A stretch of DNA of 16,702 nt from Bacteroidales bacterium UBA1751 (GTDB lineage: Bacteria > Bacteroidota > Bacteroidia > Bacteroidales > UBA932): assembly GCA_002315995.1 (NCBI GenBank), contig DCHN01000006.1, forward strand, positions 1-16,702, in the 5' to 3' direction. Position numbers and translations under genes: made by a program. Under the pieces are notes generated by a model. That model ran no database searches. It worked only from the letters and a program-made list of their open reading frames with translations, and was not told the origin of the DNA. This document shows, in pieces, positions 5,462-13,707 of this stretch. Position 1 is the stretch's first letter. The number at the start of each line of letters is the position of its first letter.

Positions 5462-6475
5462 ATGGAAGAGAACAATGCGCCAAAGCGCACGGAAATAGCT
5501 GAAATTGGCAGAAGGGAGCTCATTGCAAAGCTCTTTGAGGGAACCGGATATACCAATTGCCGCCAGCTGGAGACAGGGGGGGCGGATGGTATGAGGTTCT
5601 TCACCAACAGTGCCACTTTTCTGGAGGGTGTTGACTTTGATTTGGTTTACACTCCACTTAAGCACCTTGGTTACAAATGTGTACTCGGAGCCATTGGACC
5701 GCTCTATGCGTCAATGTGCCACATTCAGGGTGTAATAATCAAGATGGCAATCTCGCAGCGTTTCTGTGCCGAGGACATTGTCCTTTTCTTTACAGGGGTT
5801 GTTGCCGCAGCAAGGGAACACTCAATAAAGCAGTTGGGATTCGATCTGGTGCCAAGCCAAACCGGCATGAACATAAGCGTCAGTGCAACAGGTTGTGCCA
5901 GCCATTTCGGAGAGGCACCTGACAAGAACTCTCTGCTCTGCCTTACCGGCAACCTTGGTGCGGCCTTCATGGGCCTGCACGTTCTGGAGAGGGAGAAGGT
6001 GGCCTTCAACAAGGTGTCGGCCGAGAAGGTTAAGGATTATGTGCAGCCGGATTTGAGCAAGTACAAATATGTGCTGAGCCAATACCTGCAGCCTGAAATT
6101 AACCCAAAGAGCGTTGAGCAGTTTGAACAGGCCTCTCTCATACCTTGCGATGGCCGATTCATAACAAAAGGACTTGCCGAGGCTGTTCTGAGCCTCTGCT
6201 CGCAGTGGAACTTCGGAGCCCGCATCTATCTCGACAAGATACCTATTGCCGCCCAGACATTTGAAATGGCTGAGGAGATAAACATGGAGGCCACAACAGC
6301 TGCGCTCAACGGTGGTGACGACTATAAGTTCCTCTTTGTAATTCCACTGAGTGAGCATGACCGTTTCCGCAAGGAGTTCCCCAATGTTGACATCATAGGG
6401 CACTTCACAGATGCTGAGGCTGGTGCAGCGCTGGTTACCCCTGAAGGTAATATCATTGAAATAAAAACTCTGTAA
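5462..6475 (+). CDS. ThiL-like protein (AIR synthase-related fold) with degenerate active site
   Basis: A 337-residue protein whose backbone matches thiamine-monophosphate kinase (ThiL) of Bacteroidota: LEGVDFDLVYTPLKHLGYK at about residues 54-72, an RIYLDKIPIA segment in the C-terminal half, and GGDDYKFLF. Active ThiL phosphorylates thiamine phosphate to the diphosphate using ATP and Mg2+ held by several Asp residues. Here those positions are altered. The GVGDDAAV block reads TGGADGMRFF (residues 38-47), the Asp of the TTDLLVEG block is replaced (SATFLEG), and the SDIxAM block reads GPLYASM (79-85). One Asp in GFDL (128) and the GGDD motif remain. It starts 6 nt after groEL and ends before a strong terminator, so it is probably cotranscribed with groESL. 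Fold is confident. Kinase activity is doubtful; a pseudoenzyme or new function is inference. Confidence 0.75.
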   Translation: MEENNAPKRTEIAEIGRRELIAKLFEGTGYTNCRQLETGGADGMRFFTNSATFLEGVDFDLVYTPLKHLGYKCVLGAIGPLYASMCHIQGVIIKMAISQRFCAEDIVLFFTGVVAAAREHSIKQLGFDLVPSQTGMNISVSATGCASHFGEAPDKNSLLCLTGNLGAAFMGLHVLEREKVAFNKVSAEKVKDYVQPDLSKYKYVLSQYLQPEINPKSVEQFEQASLIPCDGRFITKGLAEAVLSLCSQWNFGARIYLDKIPIAAQTFEMAEEINMEATTAALNGGDDYKFLFVIPLSEHDRFRKEFPNVDIIGHFTDAEAGAALVTPEGNIIEIKTL

Positions 6476-6492
6476 GTTTTTGGATATGTTTT

Positions 6493-6528
6493 GGAACTGT
6501 TCTCCGTAAGGGGAACAGTTCCTTCTTT
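6493..6528 (+). terminator. Intrinsic terminator closing groES-groEL-ThiL-like
   Basis: GGAACTGTTC (6493-6502) pairs with GAACAGTTCC (6513-6522). The stem continues through T-G and CC/GG pairs to a GTAA loop, 13 pairs in all, followed by TTCTTTAT. Strong stem, correct tail, 17 nt after the stop codon. Confidence 0.85.
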
Positions 6529-6540
6529 ATAAAATTACTT

Positions 6541-6568
6541 CTTGAATTACAGGAATTTATTATCTTTG
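6541..6568 (+). promoter_or_regulatory. Promoter of the gldE-pptase unit
   Basis: TATCTTTG at 6561-6568, followed by C, matches the TAnnTTTG(C) -7 element exactly. The best -33 match is CTTG at 6541-6544 with a rather short 16-nt spacer. The expected start is near 6575, leaving a leader of about 20 nt before the TTG start codon. Confidence 0.65.
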
Positions 6569-6595
6569 CAGCGTTAACCAATTAATTGATTTATT

Positions 6596-7639
6596 TTGGA
6601 ACCTCCCAGTAGCGTACCGCTGGTTTATTTAGGCATCTGCCTTATTTTTCTTCTAATTTGTTCTGCGCTCATTTCGGGCAGTGAAACATCATTCTTCTCC
6701 CTTGGACCAAAGGACTTGGACAAGTTGAAGAGGAGCAATGACAAGCGCAGCGCTTCGGTTCTTCACTTGCTCTCAAAGCCGAACTACCTGCTTGGAACAA
6801 TTCTTCAGGTGAACAACACGGTGAACATTCTCATTGTGCTCATCTGTTCCACCATCATATCCAAACTCTTTCCAGGCCTTAGCGGGAACATTGTGCTGGA
6901 TTTTCTGGTGAATACAGTGCTTGTTACCTACATTCTTGTGCTATTCGGCGAGATTCTGCCAAAGATAATTGCAAACCATATTCCGCTGGCTTTTGCAAAG
7001 ATGATGAGCGGGGCCATTCAATTCATACAGCCGGTGACCAAGCCGTTCACATATCTTATGACAAGATTTACCAACAGGTTCACCGATGATGCCTCTTCAA
7101 AGGGAGACATAACGCTTGAAGATCTGGAAAAGGCGGTTGATCTGGCAGGAGGCTCCGTAAGTCAGGAGAAGAAGATTCTCAAGGGAATAGTGAAGCTCCC
7201 TTCAATGGAGGTTACCAAGGTTATGCAGCCAAGGGTTGATGTGGTGGCTCTTGATATAGAACTCTCCAACAAGGAGGTGGTTGACAAGGTAATAGAGTGC
7301 GGCTATTCAAGGTTGCCGGTATATGGTGAGGACCTCGATGACATCAGGGGCTTTCTCTTCATTAAGGATCTGCTGCCATATATTCAGGATTCAACCATTG
7401 AATTCAGGTGGCAGGACTACATAAGGGAGGCATACTATGTTCCCGAGAGCAAGAAGATAAACGATTTGCTTGAGGAGTTCAGGGCAAAGAGGATGCATCT
7501 GGCAATTGTGGTTGACGAATATGGAGGAACAGACGGAATAGTGACGCTTGAAGATATTCTTGAAGAGATTGTAGGTGAAATTGAAGACGAGAGCGACATT
7601 GATGACGAGATGTCGGATGGGAGAAAGTTGAAAGGTTAG
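6596..7639 (+). CDS. gldE: GldE-like DUF21/CBS membrane protein, short C-terminus, TTG start
   Basis: A 347-residue protein of the CNNM/CorC-HlyC group, closest to the Bacteroidota family named gliding motility-associated GldE. Membrane segments lie at about residues 8-27, 65-90 and 100-118, with the DUF21 GEILPK motif at 118-123. Two CBS domains follow (about 208-265 and 275-325), with the DEYGGTDGIVTLEDILEEIVGEI signature at 308-330. Homologues usually continue with a CorC_HlyC domain of roughly 80-90 residues; here the frame ends soon after the CBS pair, at a stop inside an 18-bp tandem repeat. The start must be TTG: an in-frame TGA lies at 6587-6589 and the next in-frame ATG is far inside. 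Such proteins are linked to divalent cation transport. In non-gliding Bacteroidales the role is not settled. The PPTase gene follows 84 nt later. Confidence 0.8.
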   Translation: MEPPSSVPLVYLGICLIFLLICSALISGSETSFFSLGPKDLDKLKRSNDKRSASVLHLLSKPNYLLGTILQVNNTVNILIVLICSTIISKLFPGLSGNIVLDFLVNTVLVTYILVLFGEILPKIIANHIPLAFAKMMSGAIQFIQPVTKPFTYLMTRFTNRFTDDASSKGDITLEDLEKAVDLAGGSVSQEKKILKGIVKLPSMEVTKVMQPRVDVVALDIELSNKEVVDKVIECGYSRLPVYGEDLDDIRGFLFIKDLLPYIQDSTIEFRWQDYIREAYYVPESKKINDLLEEFRAKRMHLAIVVDEYGGTDGIVTLEDILEEIVGEIEDESDIDDEMSDGRKLKG

Positions 7640-7700
7640 AAAAAGTTGAAAGGTTAGAAAGAGTTGGAAGGGGTATAAAAGAGTTGAGAAGGGAAGAAAA
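7626..7700 (+). repeat. 18-bp tandem repeat spanning the gldE stop codon
   Basis: The 17-mer AGTTGAAAGGTTAGAAA occurs exactly at 7626-7642 and 7644-7660. Two decayed copies begin at 7662 (AGTTGGAAGGGGTATAAAA) and 7682 (AGTTGAGAAGGGAAGAAAA). The period is about 18 nt. The first copy holds the TAG stop of gldE and codes its last residues (KLKG). Confidence 0.85.
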
Positions 7701-7723
7701 ATAGAAATCATTGAAGTTTATAT

Positions 7724-8359
7724 ATGGGACTTTATTTTAGAAGAGAACTTGAAAACGGCGCTGAAATAGCGGTATGGCAGGTGGTGGAGAGCGAGCAGGA
7801 GCTGCTTGACATTATTTCCATTCCAAGGGATGAGCTTGAGGAGGTTTTCATGTACAAGAGCGAAGTCAGACGCAAGGAGAAGCTTGCGGTTCGGGCATTG
7901 TTGAACACAGTTTTTGATGACAAGGTGTATCTGGGGCACCACGATAACGGAAGCCCGTTCATACAGAACAACCTTACCCACATAAGCATCTCCCATTCGG
8001 GGAAGTATGTGGCTATAATCACCCACCCTACAGAGGATGTGGGCATTGACATTGACTCGCTCGAGCGTGACTACTCTGCCGTTGAGAAGATGGCGCTCTC
8101 CGAAGATGAGATTGATGACCTGGGTTCAAAGAACCGCAACACCCAGCTTGCCATTTACTGGTGCGCCAAGGAGGCCCTCTACAAGAGAATGAGCCAGAAT
8201 GGTGTTGATTTTGCCAAACAAATGGAGATAGACAAATTCAACCCGAAGGAGGAGGGTGAGATTGATGCCACATTCATTGATCGTGACGGCCAGGAGGAGG
8301 AGTTCGAGATGGCATATGAGATTTTTGACAACTACGTCATGGTCTGGATGGTTGACTAG
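7724..8359 (+). CDS. 4'-phosphopantetheinyl transferase (Sfp type)
   Basis: A 211-residue protein with the two hallmark blocks of Sfp-type transferases: VGIDID at residues 106-111 (Mg2+/CoA ligands) and WCAKEALYK at 146-154, with the catalytic K149-E150 pair. An earlier HISISHSGKYVAI block at 86-98 is also standard. The enzyme moves the phosphopantetheine arm from coenzyme A to a serine of an acyl or peptidyl carrier protein, giving the active holo form. It follows gldE, an arrangement I recall as common in Bacteroidota, and shares its promoter. Which carrier protein it serves (fatty acid ACP or a secondary pathway) cannot be told here, since no carrier or polyketide genes are nearby. Confidence 0.9.
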   Translation: MGLYFRRELENGAEIAVWQVVESEQELLDIISIPRDELEEVFMYKSEVRRKEKLAVRALLNTVFDDKVYLGHHDNGSPFIQNNLTHISISHSGKYVAIITHPTEDVGIDIDSLERDYSAVEKMALSEDEIDDLGSKNRNTQLAIYWCAKEALYKRMSQNGVDFAKQMEIDKFNPKEEGEIDATFIDRDGQEEEFEMAYEIFDNYVMVWMVD

Positions 8360-8399
8360 CTTGTGGAACAACCTTTATGGTTAATGGTGGCAGATGATT

Positions 8400-8430
8400 A
8401 TTGAAGGAATCTTAGAATTATATAAATTTG
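8400..8430 (+). promoter_or_regulatory. Promoter of the tyrS operon
   Basis: ATTG (8400-8403), a 19-nt spacer, then TAAATTTG (8423-8430) followed by C. The -7 box is exact and the -33 box has one change. The start near 8436 gives a ~60-nt leader before tyrS. Confidence 0.75.
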
Positions 8431-8452
8431 CCCGTTAAAATTGAATAACATA

Positions 8453-8480
8453 TGCAATGGCCAACGGAAGAGCCGTTGCA
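8453..8480 (+). promoter_or_regulatory. tyrS leader hairpin with two competing folds
   Basis: TGCAATGGC (8453-8461) pairs with GCCGTTGCA (8472-8480), nine pairs with one U-G. The inner CAACGG (8462-8467) can instead pair with CCGTTG (8473-8478). The two stems share bases and cannot coexist. The element lies 17 nt before the tyrS start. It is not a T-box. Confidence 0.45.
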
Positions 8481-8497
8481 GCAAACAATATATTTGA

Positions 8498-9787
8498 ATG
8501 AAGAATTTTGTAGAAGAGCTTACCTGGAGAGGCATGATTCACACAATGATGCCGGGAACAGAGGAGCAATTGATGAAGGAGCCTACAGCCGCATACGTAG
8601 GAATTGATCCCACAGCTGATTCACTGCATATCGGACATCTTGTAAGCATTATGATGCTCAAGCATTTCCAGAATTGCGGACACAAACCATACGCACTTAT
8701 TGGAGGAGCTACAGGAATGATTGGAGACCCTTCAATGAAGAATGCCGAGAGAAACCTTCTCAGCCTTGAGACCCTGCGTCATAACCAGGAGTGCATCAAA
8801 AAGCAGCTCAGCCGCTTCCTTGATTTTGACAGTGACAAGGAGAATGCAGCCGTTCTGGTAAACAACTATGACTGGATGAAGGATTATGGATTCCTTGATT
8901 TCATAAGAGATATTGGAAAGCACATCACAGTGAACTACATGATGGCAAAGGACAGCGTTCAGAAGCGTTTGAGCGGTGAGGCGCGCGAAGGTCTTTCATT
9001 CACTGAGTTCAGCTATCAGTTGCTTCAGGGATATGATTTCCTCTACCTTAACAAGCACAACAACTGCAAACTTCAGATGGGCGGTTCTGACCAGTGGGGA
9101 AACATCACTACAGGAACAGAACTTATAAGGAGAATTACCGGCAACGAAGCTTACGCGCTGACCTGCCCTCTCATTACCAAGGCAGATGGAGGAAAGTTTG
9201 GAAAGACCGAGAAGGGAAATGTATGGCTCGACGCCAACTACACCTCTCCATACACATTCTACCAGTTCTGGATGAATGTAAGCGACGAGGATGCTCAAAA
9301 GTATATAAAGATATTCACAATGCTTGACAAGCAGACCATTGATGCAGCCGTTGAGGCACATCTGGCAGAACCTCACAAGCGTGAACTCCAGAAGCTTCTT
9401 GCAAAGGAGATTACCATTATGGTTCATGGTCAGGAGGAGTGGGAGAAGGCCGTTGAGGCAAGCGGAATACTCTTTGGCAACTCAACACAGGAGGCTCTCA
9501 AGAAGCTGGACGAGAAGACATTCCTTGCAGTGTTCGACGGAGTTCCTCAGTACGAGCTTCCAGCAGACAAACTTGGAACCAACATTCTTGATCTTCTTGC
9601 GGTTGACACCAACATATTCCCTTCAAAGGGTGAGTGCAGAAAGATGGTTGCGGCAAACGGTTTGAGCATAAACAAGGAGAAGTTCACAGATGCCAACGGA
9701 GTTCTTGGTGAGGACAAATTGATAAACGGGAAATATATCCTTGTTCAGAAGGGCAAAAAGAACTACTTCATTCTCAAGTTCAACTGA
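8498..9787 (+). CDS. tyrS: Tyrosyl-tRNA synthetase
   Basis: A 429-residue class I aminoacyl-tRNA synthetase that attaches tyrosine to tRNA-Tyr. The HIGH motif is HIGH at residues 44-47, after YVGIDPTADSL. The KMSKS equivalent is KFGKT at 233-237, the usual form in bacterial TyrS. The tyrosine-site block QMGGSDQWGNI lies at 193-203. The last ~75 residues form an S4-like RNA-binding domain ending in KNYFILKFN. The length is normal. It is the first gene of a long same-strand run; rbfA starts one base after its stop codon, so translation is probably coupled. Confidence 0.97.
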   Translation: MKNFVEELTWRGMIHTMMPGTEEQLMKEPTAAYVGIDPTADSLHIGHLVSIMMLKHFQNCGHKPYALIGGATGMIGDPSMKNAERNLLSLETLRHNQECIKKQLSRFLDFDSDKENAAVLVNNYDWMKDYGFLDFIRDIGKHITVNYMMAKDSVQKRLSGEAREGLSFTEFSYQLLQGYDFLYLNKHNNCKLQMGGSDQWGNITTGTELIRRITGNEAYALTCPLITKADGGKFGKTEKGNVWLDANYTSPYTFYQFWMNVSDEDAQKYIKIFTMLDKQTIDAAVEAHLAEPHKRELQKLLAKEITIMVHGQEEWEKAVEASGILFGNSTQEALKKLDEKTFLAVFDGVPQYELPADKLGTNILDLLAVDTNIFPSKGECRKMVAANGLSINKEKFTDANGVLGEDKLINGKYILVQKGKKNYFILKFN

Positions 9788-9788
9788 T

Positions 9789-10136
9789 ATGGAAGAAGGA
9801 AGCACAAGATTGCTCAAAATAGGCAAGGAGCTTCAGAGGACTCTGGCTGAAATAATAAGGCGTAAGGGCATGGCCGTTTATGATGGAGCCATGATTACAG
9901 TGAGTGAGGTTCGGGTGAGCCCTGACCTCTCTTTTGCCAAGGTATATGTGAGCATCTTCCCATCTGCAAAGCAGCAGAAGGTTATGGAAATGCTTGCCGA
10001 GCAGACCAAGGCTCTCAGGGGTGAGATGGGAAGAGAAATGGCAAAACAGCTCAGAATAATACCTGAAATAGTGTTCTGTCTCGATACCACTCTTGATTAT
10101 GTGGAGCACATTGATTCACTGCTGAGCAGCAAGTGA
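9789..10136 (+). CDS. rbfA: Ribosome-binding factor A
   Basis: A 115-residue protein with the RbfA fold (type II KH domain). The N-terminus STRLLKIGKELQRTLAEIIRR and the block SEVRVSPDLSFAKVYVSIFPS are characteristic, and the C-terminal LRIIPEIVFCLDTTLDYVEHID block is typical. RbfA helps mature the 30S subunit and the 5' end of 16S rRNA and is needed for growth in the cold. The frame is open further upstream inside tyrS, but the ATG at 9789, one base after the tyrS stop, gives the normal N-terminus and length. The permease gene follows 4 nt after the stop. Confidence 0.95.
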   Translation: MEEGSTRLLKIGKELQRTLAEIIRRKGMAVYDGAMITVSEVRVSPDLSFAKVYVSIFPSAKQQKVMEMLAEQTKALRGEMGREMAKQLRIIPEIVFCLDTTLDYVEHIDSLLSSK

Positions 10137-10140
10137 GAAT

Positions 10141-11361
10141 ATGAATGTACCATTGCACATAGCCTGGAGATACCTCTTTGCAAAGAAGAACCACAACGTC
10201 ATAAACATAATCTCTGTTATAAGCGCTGTGGGAATCTGCATTGGGGCTATGGCTCTTGTTGTCATACTCTCGGTGTACAATGGGTTCGATGGAATAATAC
10301 AGCAGTTCTATACCCAGCATCAGGCTTCATACCTTGTTGAGCCAAAGAGGGGAAAGTCGTTTGAACTTGACGCAAGGAAGGTGCAGATGCTCAGGCTTCT
10401 CCAGGACAGATATTCCACCAGCAATGGCGATGTCTATGTTGCAAGGAGTGTGAATGAGAGGGTATTCATACAGTACAACGGCCGCCAGAGAATAGCAACC
10501 GCCATAGGTATTGATACGCTTTTCGGCAAAAAGAGCTCCCTCATAGATGTTCTCATTGACGGGAAGTTCCTTACAAGGTTCGGAGAGGTGCCAACAGCCG
10601 TAGTAACCAGAAACCTGGGTGCCTCAATGGGAATCAACCCTGCATTCAACAACCCTATTGAGCTCTATTATCCAAGCAGGAGCTCTTCAATTTCACTTAT
10701 AAATCCTCTCTCCTCGCTCAATATGGAGAGGGTCTATCCGGAAGGTATCATAAAGGATGTTACCGGTTACGATTCTGACATAATTTTCGTTGACATTCCT
10801 TTGCTGCAGTCTCTTATTGAGTATGAGCCGCTGGAGTATTCGAATGTGCAGATATATGCAATGGGCAATATCTTTCTTGATGAGGTTGGCGGGCGTTTGA
10901 AGGAGATATTTCCGGATGAGGAGTTCTCGGTAATGGATGTGTATGGGCAGAATGAGGTGCTCTTCAAGATGATGAATATGGAGAAGGGAATGGTTTATCT
11001 CATACTCTTCTTTGTCATTTTCATTGTTGCAATAAATATTTTGAGCTCCCTCTCAATGCTAATTCTGGAGAAGAGGGGGGAGATGACCACCTTCCGTTCA
11101 ATGGGAATGACGGAGAGGGGTATAAAGAGAATATTCACTTTGCAGGGTATTCTCATTTCAATATTCGGAGCGCTTGTTGGCATTGTTCTTGGAATAATTC
11201 TATGTATTATGCAGGAGAAGCTGCATCTCATAGCGCTCCCGGGAAACTACCTTACACCGTGGTATCCGGTTCAAATAAGAATCAAGGATATCATTGTTGT
11301 ATTTTTAGGTGTCTGTGCAATAGGCACTGCAATATCTTCATCCATAAGAACGGGTGATTGA
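10141..11361 (+). CDS. LolC/E-FtsX type ABC transporter permease
   Basis: A 406-residue membrane protein with the MacB/LolC/FtsX layout: an N-terminal transmembrane helix at about residues 21-45, a periplasmic domain to about residue 275, then three helices near 283-308, 325-352 and 385-402. The opening PLHIAWRYLFAKKNHNVINIIS and the later LEKRGEMTTFRSMGMTERGIKRIF block are typical of the lipoprotein-releasing LolC/LolE branch. Such permeases work with a LolD-like ATPase to extract lipoproteins from the inner membrane; no LolD partner lies in this window. The C-terminus ends SSIRTGD rather than the commoner charged tail. It sits 4 nt after rbfA and 16 nt before sufB. Confidence 0.87.
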   Translation: MNVPLHIAWRYLFAKKNHNVINIISVISAVGICIGAMALVVILSVYNGFDGIIQQFYTQHQASYLVEPKRGKSFELDARKVQMLRLLQDRYSTSNGDVYVARSVNERVFIQYNGRQRIATAIGIDTLFGKKSSLIDVLIDGKFLTRFGEVPTAVVTRNLGASMGINPAFNNPIELYYPSRSSSISLINPLSSLNMERVYPEGIIKDVTGYDSDIIFVDIPLLQSLIEYEPLEYSNVQIYAMGNIFLDEVGGRLKEIFPDEEFSVMDVYGQNEVLFKMMNMEKGMVYLILFFVIFIVAINILSSLSMLILEKRGEMTTFRSMGMTERGIKRIFTLQGILISIFGALVGIVLGIILCIMQEKLHLIALPGNYLTPWYPVQIRIKDIIVVFLGVCAIGTAISSSIRTGD

Positions 11362-11377
11362 GAGTTATGCTAATATT

Positions 11378-12847
11378 ATGAAGCAGGAAGATTTGAAGAA
11401 AAGCAACAGGACAATAGAGGAGATATACTCTTCGGAGTATAAGGAGGGTTTTGTTACCGATATTGAGCAGGAGTTTATTCCAAAGGGGCTCTCGGAGGAT
11501 ATAATCAGATTGATTTCACACAAGAAGGAGGAGCCGCAGTGGCTTCTTGATTTCCGTCTTGAGGCCTTCAGGAAGTGGCAGAAGATGAAGATGCCCTCTT
11601 GGGGTCATCTGAATATTCCGGAAATAGATTATCAGGATATCATATACTATGCTGCTCCCTCCAAAAAGCCGGCGGTGAACGAAGATGGCAGCAAAAAGGA
11701 GATTGATCCTGAGCTTGCGCGAACATTCGACAAACTTGGCATTCCTCTTCACGAGCGTGATATTCTTGCCGGTGTTGCGGTTGATGCGGTTTTCGATTCG
11801 GTTTCGGTGAAAACCACATTCAGGGAGGCCCTGAATGAAAAGGGTATAATATTCTGCTCATTCTCGGAGGCGGTGAAGGAGCATCCCGAGCTGGTAAAGA
11901 AATATCTCGCTTCGGTTGTGCCTTCGGGAGACAACTTCTTCAGCGCACTGAACAGCGCCGTATTCTCCGATGGCTCGTTTGTATATATTCCAAAGGGGGT
12001 GAAGTGCCCTATGGAACTATCGTCATACTTCAGAATAAATGCAAAAGGCACAGGTCAGTTCGAGAGAACGCTCATTGTTGCCGACGAGGGTTCGTATGTG
12101 AGCTATCTTGAGGGGTGCACTGCTCCTCAGAGAGACGAGAACCAGCTGCATGCGGCAGTTGTTGAAATTGTCATTGAGAAGGATGCCACAGTCAAGTACT
12201 CAACCGTGCAGAACTGGTATCCGGGAGACAAGGATGGCAAGGGTGGAATCTACAACTTCGTAACCAAGAGGGGAATCTGCAAGGGTAGTGGCAGCAAACT
12301 ATTCTGGGCTCAGGTCGAGAGCGGAAGCGCCATTACCTGGAAGTATCCCAGCACAATTCTCAAGGGAGACAATACAGTATCGGAGTTCTACTCTGTGGCT
12401 ATAACAAACAACTATCAGCAGGCCGATACCGGAACAAAGATGATTCATATTGGCAAAAACAGCCGCAGCCGTATTGTGAGCAAGGGTATTTCGGCAGGTA
12501 GGAGTCAAAACAGCTATCGCGGGTTGGTGAAAGTTTTACCGGGTGCAGAAGGGGTTGTCAATTTTTCACAATGCGACAGCCTGCTCATAGGTGACAAGTG
12601 CGGCGCACATACATTCCCCTATATAGATTGCGCCAATCCCGATGCAGTGCTTGAGCACGAGGCAACCACATCTAAGATAAGCGAGGACCAGCTCTTCTAT
12701 TGTCAGCAGAGGGGAATAAAAGCAGAGGATGCTGTGGGCCTCATAGTGAACGGCTATGCCAAAGAGGTGCTTGGAAAGCTCCCTATGGAGTTTGCAGTGG
12801 AGGCGCAGAAACTTCTATCGCTCTCGTTGGAGGGAAGCATAGGGTAG
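11378..12847 (+). CDS. sufB: Fe-S cluster assembly scaffold SufB
   Basis: A 489-residue protein of normal SufB length. The beta-helix core holds the conserved blocks SYLEGCTAPQRDENQLHAAVVE, STVQNWYPGD, and QCDSLLIGDKCGAHTFPY. The key Cys of the QCDS motif is residue 399, matching the cysteine that takes sulfur or holds the cluster in SufB. With SufC and SufD it forms the SufBCD complex that builds Fe-S clusters in the cytoplasm. The frame is open from a GTG at 11354 that overlaps the permease gene, but the ATG at 11378 (MKQEDLKKSN) gives the expected N-terminus. sufC follows after 72 nt. Confidence 0.96.
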   Translation: MKQEDLKKSNRTIEEIYSSEYKEGFVTDIEQEFIPKGLSEDIIRLISHKKEEPQWLLDFRLEAFRKWQKMKMPSWGHLNIPEIDYQDIIYYAAPSKKPAVNEDGSKKEIDPELARTFDKLGIPLHERDILAGVAVDAVFDSVSVKTTFREALNEKGIIFCSFSEAVKEHPELVKKYLASVVPSGDNFFSALNSAVFSDGSFVYIPKGVKCPMELSSYFRINAKGTGQFERTLIVADEGSYVSYLEGCTAPQRDENQLHAAVVEIVIEKDATVKYSTVQNWYPGDKDGKGGIYNFVTKRGICKGSGSKLFWAQVESGSAITWKYPSTILKGDNTVSEFYSVAITNNYQQADTGTKMIHIGKNSRSRIVSKGISAGRSQNSYRGLVKVLPGAEGVVNFSQCDSLLIGDKCGAHTFPYIDCANPDAVLEHEATTSKISEDQLFYCQQRGIKAEDAVGLIVNGYAKEVLGKLPMEFAVEAQKLLSLSLEGSIG

Positions 12848-12919
12848 AGTCAGAATCTGCAACGGCCGCGGCGGCGTGTGGAAAAAGAGAAATTAACTGG
12901 AAAATAGAGAAAATATATA

Positions 12920-13675
12920 ATGGGAACAATACTTGAAATCAACAATCTTCACGCAAGACTTAAGGAGGGACGTGAAATTCTCAAGGGAATAAACCTTACT
13001 GTGAATGAGGGTGAGGTGCATGCCATAATGGGTCCGAATGGTTCAGGAAAAAGTACACTATCGGCCGTGTTGGCAGGCAGAGATACATTTGAGGTTACAG
13101 AGGGTGAGGTCACTTTTATGGGTGAGAACCTGTTGGAGATGTCTCCGGAGCAGAGGTCATGGGCCGGTGTCTTCCTGGGATTCCAGTATCCGGTTGAGAT
13201 ACCGGGTGTAACCAACACCAACTTCATGAAGGCTGCCGTGAACGAACACCGCAAGCAGAAGGGATTGCCTGAACTCAATGCCGCACAGTTCCTCAAGATG
13301 ATGAAGGAGAAGATGGCCATTGTTCAGATGAACTCTTCATTCTCTTCACGTGGAGTGAATGTGGGATTCAGCGGCGGAGAGAAGAAGAGGAACGAGATTT
13401 TCCAAATGGCAATGCTCTCTCCCAAACTTGCCATTCTTGATGAGACCGACAGCGGTCTGGACGTTGATGCCCTCAGAATAGTGGGGAACGGAGTAACTGC
13501 ACTCAAGAGCCCGGAGAACGCATCTCTGGTAATTACACACTACCAGAGGCTGCTTGACTATATTGTTCCTGATGTGATACATGTTCTTTATGATGGCAGA
13601 ATAATAAAGACGGCCGGAAAGGAACTGGCGCTTGAAATAGAGGAGAAGGGATACGATTGGATAATAAATGCCTGA
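12920..13675 (+). CDS. sufC: Fe-S cluster assembly ATPase SufC
   Basis: A 251-residue ABC-type ATPase. Walker A is GPNGSGKST at residues 38-46, the ABC signature is FSGGEKKR at 150-157, and Walker B is AILDETDSGLD at 171-181, which is the SufC form. The ITHYQRLLDYI block after the D-loop is also diagnostic. SufC binds SufB and SufD, and its ATP-driven dimerisation reshapes the scaffold for cluster building; it is cytoplasmic and has no membrane partner. It lies between sufB and the short sufD, 32 nt before the latter. Confidence 0.97.
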   Translation: MGTILEINNLHARLKEGREILKGINLTVNEGEVHAIMGPNGSGKSTLSAVLAGRDTFEVTEGEVTFMGENLLEMSPEQRSWAGVFLGFQYPVEIPGVTNTNFMKAAVNEHRKQKGLPELNAAQFLKMMKEKMAIVQMNSSFSSRGVNVGFSGGEKKRNEIFQMAMLSPKLAILDETDSGLDVDALRIVGNGVTALKSPENASLVITHYQRLLDYIVPDVIHVLYDGRIIKTAGKELALEIEEKGYDWIINA

Positions 13676-13707
13676 CTTTGATTCCAGGCCAGAATTGAGA
13701 AGGAACA

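Noticed and set aside
5822..6403. 193-residue minus-strand reading frame opposite the ThiL-like gene
   Set aside because: Shadow of the plus-strand gene; no domain resemblance, and it starts and ends within coding sequence.
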